Shown in pieces: positions 10,922 through 11,445 of a stretch of DNA of 11,445 bases (the stretch's first letter is position 1; each line of letters begins with the position of its first letter). Source of the DNA: Pseudomonadota bacterium. GTDB lineage: Bacteria; Pseudomonadota; Gammaproteobacteria; Steroidobacterales; Steroidobacteraceae. The stretch is taken from contig QGUX01000094.1 of the NCBI GenBank assembly GCA_003242275.1, forward strand, positions 1 through 11,445. The letters are read 5' to 3'. Both the position numbers and the translations under genes were made by a program. The notes under the pieces were generated by a model that did no database searches, was not told the origin of the DNA, and worked only from the letters and a program-made list of their open reading frames with translations.

Positions 10922-11443
10922 TCACTTCAGCTCGTTCGGATCCGCGCCGGCAACGGCTGGCTGCAGGCGCCTGAGGCGTCCGGCCGCCAGCACCATCACC
11001 GCCAGCAGCGGCAGCGTGGCGAGGTTCAGCATCTCCCAGCCCAGCCGGTGCACGGCAACCCCGGCCAGCAACGACACGGACGCCTGCGTGCCGAACACGA
11101 TGGATTCGTTCATCGCCTGTACGCGGTGGCGGTTCTCGTCGCTGAACTCGCGCGCCAGCAGCGTGGTGCCGGCGACGAACAGCAGGTTCCAGCCCACGCC
11201 GAGCAGCACCAGCGCCGCCCAGTACTGCGCCAGCGCGTGGCCGGACAGGCTGACCAGCGCGCACCCGGCCAGCAGCGCCACGCCCCACAGCATCATCACC
11301 CGCTCGCCGAAGCGCGCGATCAGCCGGCCGCTGGCCAGCGAGGGCAGGAACATGGCAATCCCGGGTCTCTGGGTGCCCCACCGGGCGGCCCACACCCTGT
11401 GCTGGGGGTGCACTCGTCGCCATCTCGGGCCCCCCGTCTTCAC
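10922..11443 (-). CDS. Major facilitator superfamily transporter, C-terminal part, truncated at window edge
   Basis: Membrane transporter fragment with unknown substrate. The reliable part runs from about 11353 down to the stop (143 residues): FLPSLASGRLIARFGER resembles the MFS loop motif G-x-L-x-D/A-R-x-G, then hydrophobic helices MMLWGVALLAGCALVSL, QYWAALVLLGVGWNLLFVAG, a loop (FSDENRHRVQAMNE), VSLLAGVAVHRLGW and LATLPLLAVMVLAAG, and a short polar tail ending NELK. This corresponds to roughly the last four membrane segments. The roughly 30 residues before it are rich in Arg, Trp and His, where a membrane helix is expected, so this part is probably frameshifted or poor end sequence, and its ATG at 11443 is not a real start. 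The gene converges on tRNA-Asn and shares its terminator. Confidence 0.75.
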   Translation of the reverse strand: MKTGGPRWRRVHPQHRVWAARWGTQRPGIAMFLPSLASGRLIARFGERVMMLWGVALLAGCALVSLSGHALAQYWAALVLLGVGWNLLFVAGTTLLAREFSDENRHRVQAMNESIVFGTQASVSLLAGVAVHRLGWEMLNLATLPLLAVMVLAAGRLRRLQPAVAGADPNELK

Positions 11444-11445
11444 AA

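Overview
The window is GC-rich bacterial chromosome, most likely from a gammaproteobacterium related to Xanthomonadales, Nevskiales or Pseudomonadales. That placement rests on the gene order thrS-infC-rpmI-rplT-pheS-pheT, an adjacent tRNA-Val(GAC), divergent uvrB and aspartate aminotransferase genes, CCA-encoding tRNA genes and protein sequence style. I could not test it with a tree. All genes look native: thrS, the peptide transporter and uvrB contain no TTA, CTA or TCA codon from position 3710 to 9505, a very strong codon bias.

Layout. Positions 27-5296 (minus strand) hold a translation operon read thrS > infC > rpmI > rplT > pheS > pheT: threonyl-tRNA synthetase, initiation factor IF3, ribosomal proteins L35 and L20, and both subunits of phenylalanyl-tRNA synthetase. 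infC probably starts at a non-canonical AUA codon 3 nt after the thrS stop, and pheS and pheT overlap by four bases (ATGA). Positions 5399-7189 (minus) encode a proton-coupled oligopeptide transporter (POT/PTR2 family) with its own promoter. tRNA-Val(GAC) follows at 7281-7355 (minus), then uvrB at 7463-9505 (minus). A 25-bp spacer separates uvrB from a divergent class I aminotransferase (9531-10730, plus). tRNA-Asn(GUU) lies at 10813-10887 (plus), followed by a terminator shared with a convergent, truncated major facilitator transporter (10922 to the window end, minus). No gene-free stretch exceeds about 110 bases.

Most of the window is core housekeeping: tRNA charging, initiation, ribosome assembly, nucleotide excision repair and amino acid metabolism, with two transporters. 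I found no defence island, CRISPR array, transposon, prophage or undescribed multi-gene system. The most unusual point is in pheT: its N-terminus lacks, in frame, the roughly 110-residue tRNA-binding OB-fold (B2/EMAP-like) domain, with the cut falling at the natural domain borders.

Both ends of the window look like poor-quality contig ends. PheT loses homology after a C9G5 tract near position 60 and meets a stop at 27, and the MFS protein loses homology above about 11353. The apparent pheT stop and MFS N-terminus should not be treated as biology.
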